The notes beneath the pieces are model-generated. The model was not told the DNA's origin. It did no database searches and saw only the letters and a program-made list of their open reading frames with translations. Positions 29,901 through 30,462 of a stretch of 30,462 nt of DNA are shown here, piece after piece. Both the position numbers and the translations under genes were made by a program. This stretch comes from a virus: positions 1 through 30,462 of IMG/VR virus record IMGVR_UViG_3300042691_019200; one strand, written 5' to 3'. The first letter of the stretch is position 1; every line of letters starts with the position of its first letter.

Positions 29901-30462
29901 ATGTCAAGTCGCAATTCGTCCGACAGCAAGCTGGGGGATTTGGGGGACTGTGGGCATATCGCAGAACAGTTGCGACCACTCGCAGTCTCGATCGAGAGTC
30001 TGACGCCAGATCCGGCGAATGCTCGATCACACGATGATCGAAACATCGATGCGATCAAGAAGAGTCTGAAGAGATTTGGCCAACGCAGTCCGATCGTCGT
30101 GCAGAAGTCCGGCATGGTCGTGCGAGCAGGCAACGGCAGACTCGAAGCTGCAAAGCAGCTAGGCTGGAAGTCCATAGCAGCTGTAGTGGTTGATGACGAT
30201 AATCTAGATGCGATATCGTTTGCGATTGCCGACAACCGCACAGCGGAGCTCGCATCGTGGGACAACTCGACATTGACCACGCTCCTGAACAGTCTGCCCA
30301 AAGAATCTCTGATTGATACAGGCTTCAGTCAGTCTGATCTCGACAACCTTCTGTCAGTTGTCGCATCCGCTCCGGCTGAGACTGATCTTGAGTTTGAAGA
30401 TGCAGCACCTGAGCGTACTGACAATGTATGTCCCAAGTGCGGATTCGATCTTGGTGCAGCCG
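29901..30462 (+). CDS. ParB/Srx-domain protein, N-terminal part (cut by window end)
   Basis: The gene continues at bases 1-98 across the circular junction; the whole protein is about 195 residues. It starts at ATG 29901, behind AAGGAG. Residues about 28-120 form a ParB N-terminal (ParB/sulfiredoxin) domain: SIESLTPDPANARSHDDRNI, then IVVQKSGMVVRAGNGRLEAA (GNGR in place of the ParB box G-E-R-R) and AIADNRTAELASWD. No helix-turn-helix or dimerisation domain of true ParB follows; instead there is an acidic tail with one C-x-x-C. Such stand-alone ParB-N proteins are often found next to phage methyltransferase genes and may bind CTP or ATP or have nuclease activity. It is the first gene of the modification operon. 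Confidence 0.85.
   Translation, partial: MSSRNSSDSKLGDLGDCGHIAEQLRPLAVSIESLTPDPANARSHDDRNIDAIKKSLKRFGQRSPIVVQKSGMVVRAGNGRLEAAKQLGWKSIAAVVVDDDNLDAISFAIADNRTAELASWDNSTLTTLLNSLPKESLIDTGFSQSDLDNLLSVVASAPAETDLEFEDAAPERTDNVCPKCGFDLGAA
30394..30462. repeat. Terminal direct repeat, right copy
   Basis: Identical to bases 1-69; see that entry. It shows that the window holds one full genome unit. Confidence 0.95.

Noticed and set aside
1-30462. tRNA genes, CRISPR array, integrase or attachment site
   Set aside because: None was seen on either strand; repeats present are short palindromes or terminal overlap only.

Overview
The window is a complete, small (about 30.4 kb) genome of a tailed phage with a siphovirus-type virion. 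The first 69 bases (1-69) are repeated exactly at the end (30394-30462), so the sequence closes into a circle or circularly permuted molecule of about 30,393 unique bases. One gene, for a ParB-like protein, is cut by the window ends. I see no integrase, repressor, tRNA, CRISPR array or insertion sequence, so a lytic lifestyle is the simplest reading. The host cannot be named. A lipobox protein with a long coiled coil (possible spanin) leans towards a diderm host. The phage seems to rely on host polymerase and helicase.

Layout. (1) 29836-1829, crossing the junction: a consensus-like promoter with a palindromic operator drives a ParB-like protein, a cytosine-5 DNA methyltransferase and a CmoA-like carboxy-SAM synthase. 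(2) 1882-19899, plus strand, tightly packed: terminase, a giant portal-MuF fusion, prohead protease, HK97-fold major capsid protein, head-tail connectors, tail tube, tape measure, then tail-tip or fibre proteins ending in a remarkably cysteine-rich protein. (3) 19898-20091: a highly structured gap between convergent modules. (4) 28484 down to 20202, minus strand: early genes. These begin with small helical proteins and a DUF932 protein, then a RecE-like exonuclease, a RecT annealing protein, a replication-initiator-like protein, two proteins resembling DnaA domain IV, a zinc finger, a nuclease-like protein, RusA and a sigma-region-4-like protein. (5) 28779-29818, plus strand: a lipoprotein with coiled coil and a small XhlA-type membrane protein, probably for lysis. 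I could not find an endolysin.

The most exciting element is the methyltransferase/CmoA pair. The methyltransferase has Arg307 where the family has an almost invariant Asn in motif X (G-N-x-V becomes G-R-A-V). The next gene, overlapping by 4 bases, is a clear homologue of the enzyme that makes carboxy-S-adenosylmethionine. Together they predict that this phage writes 5-carboxymethylcytosine into DNA. GATC is about 3 to 5 times over-represented in the two stretches I counted and is a candidate target. A second pattern is a stem-loop in nearly every sizeable gene gap of the early operon, several with 8 to 9 bp stems and two with the same GACA tetraloop on the transcript.
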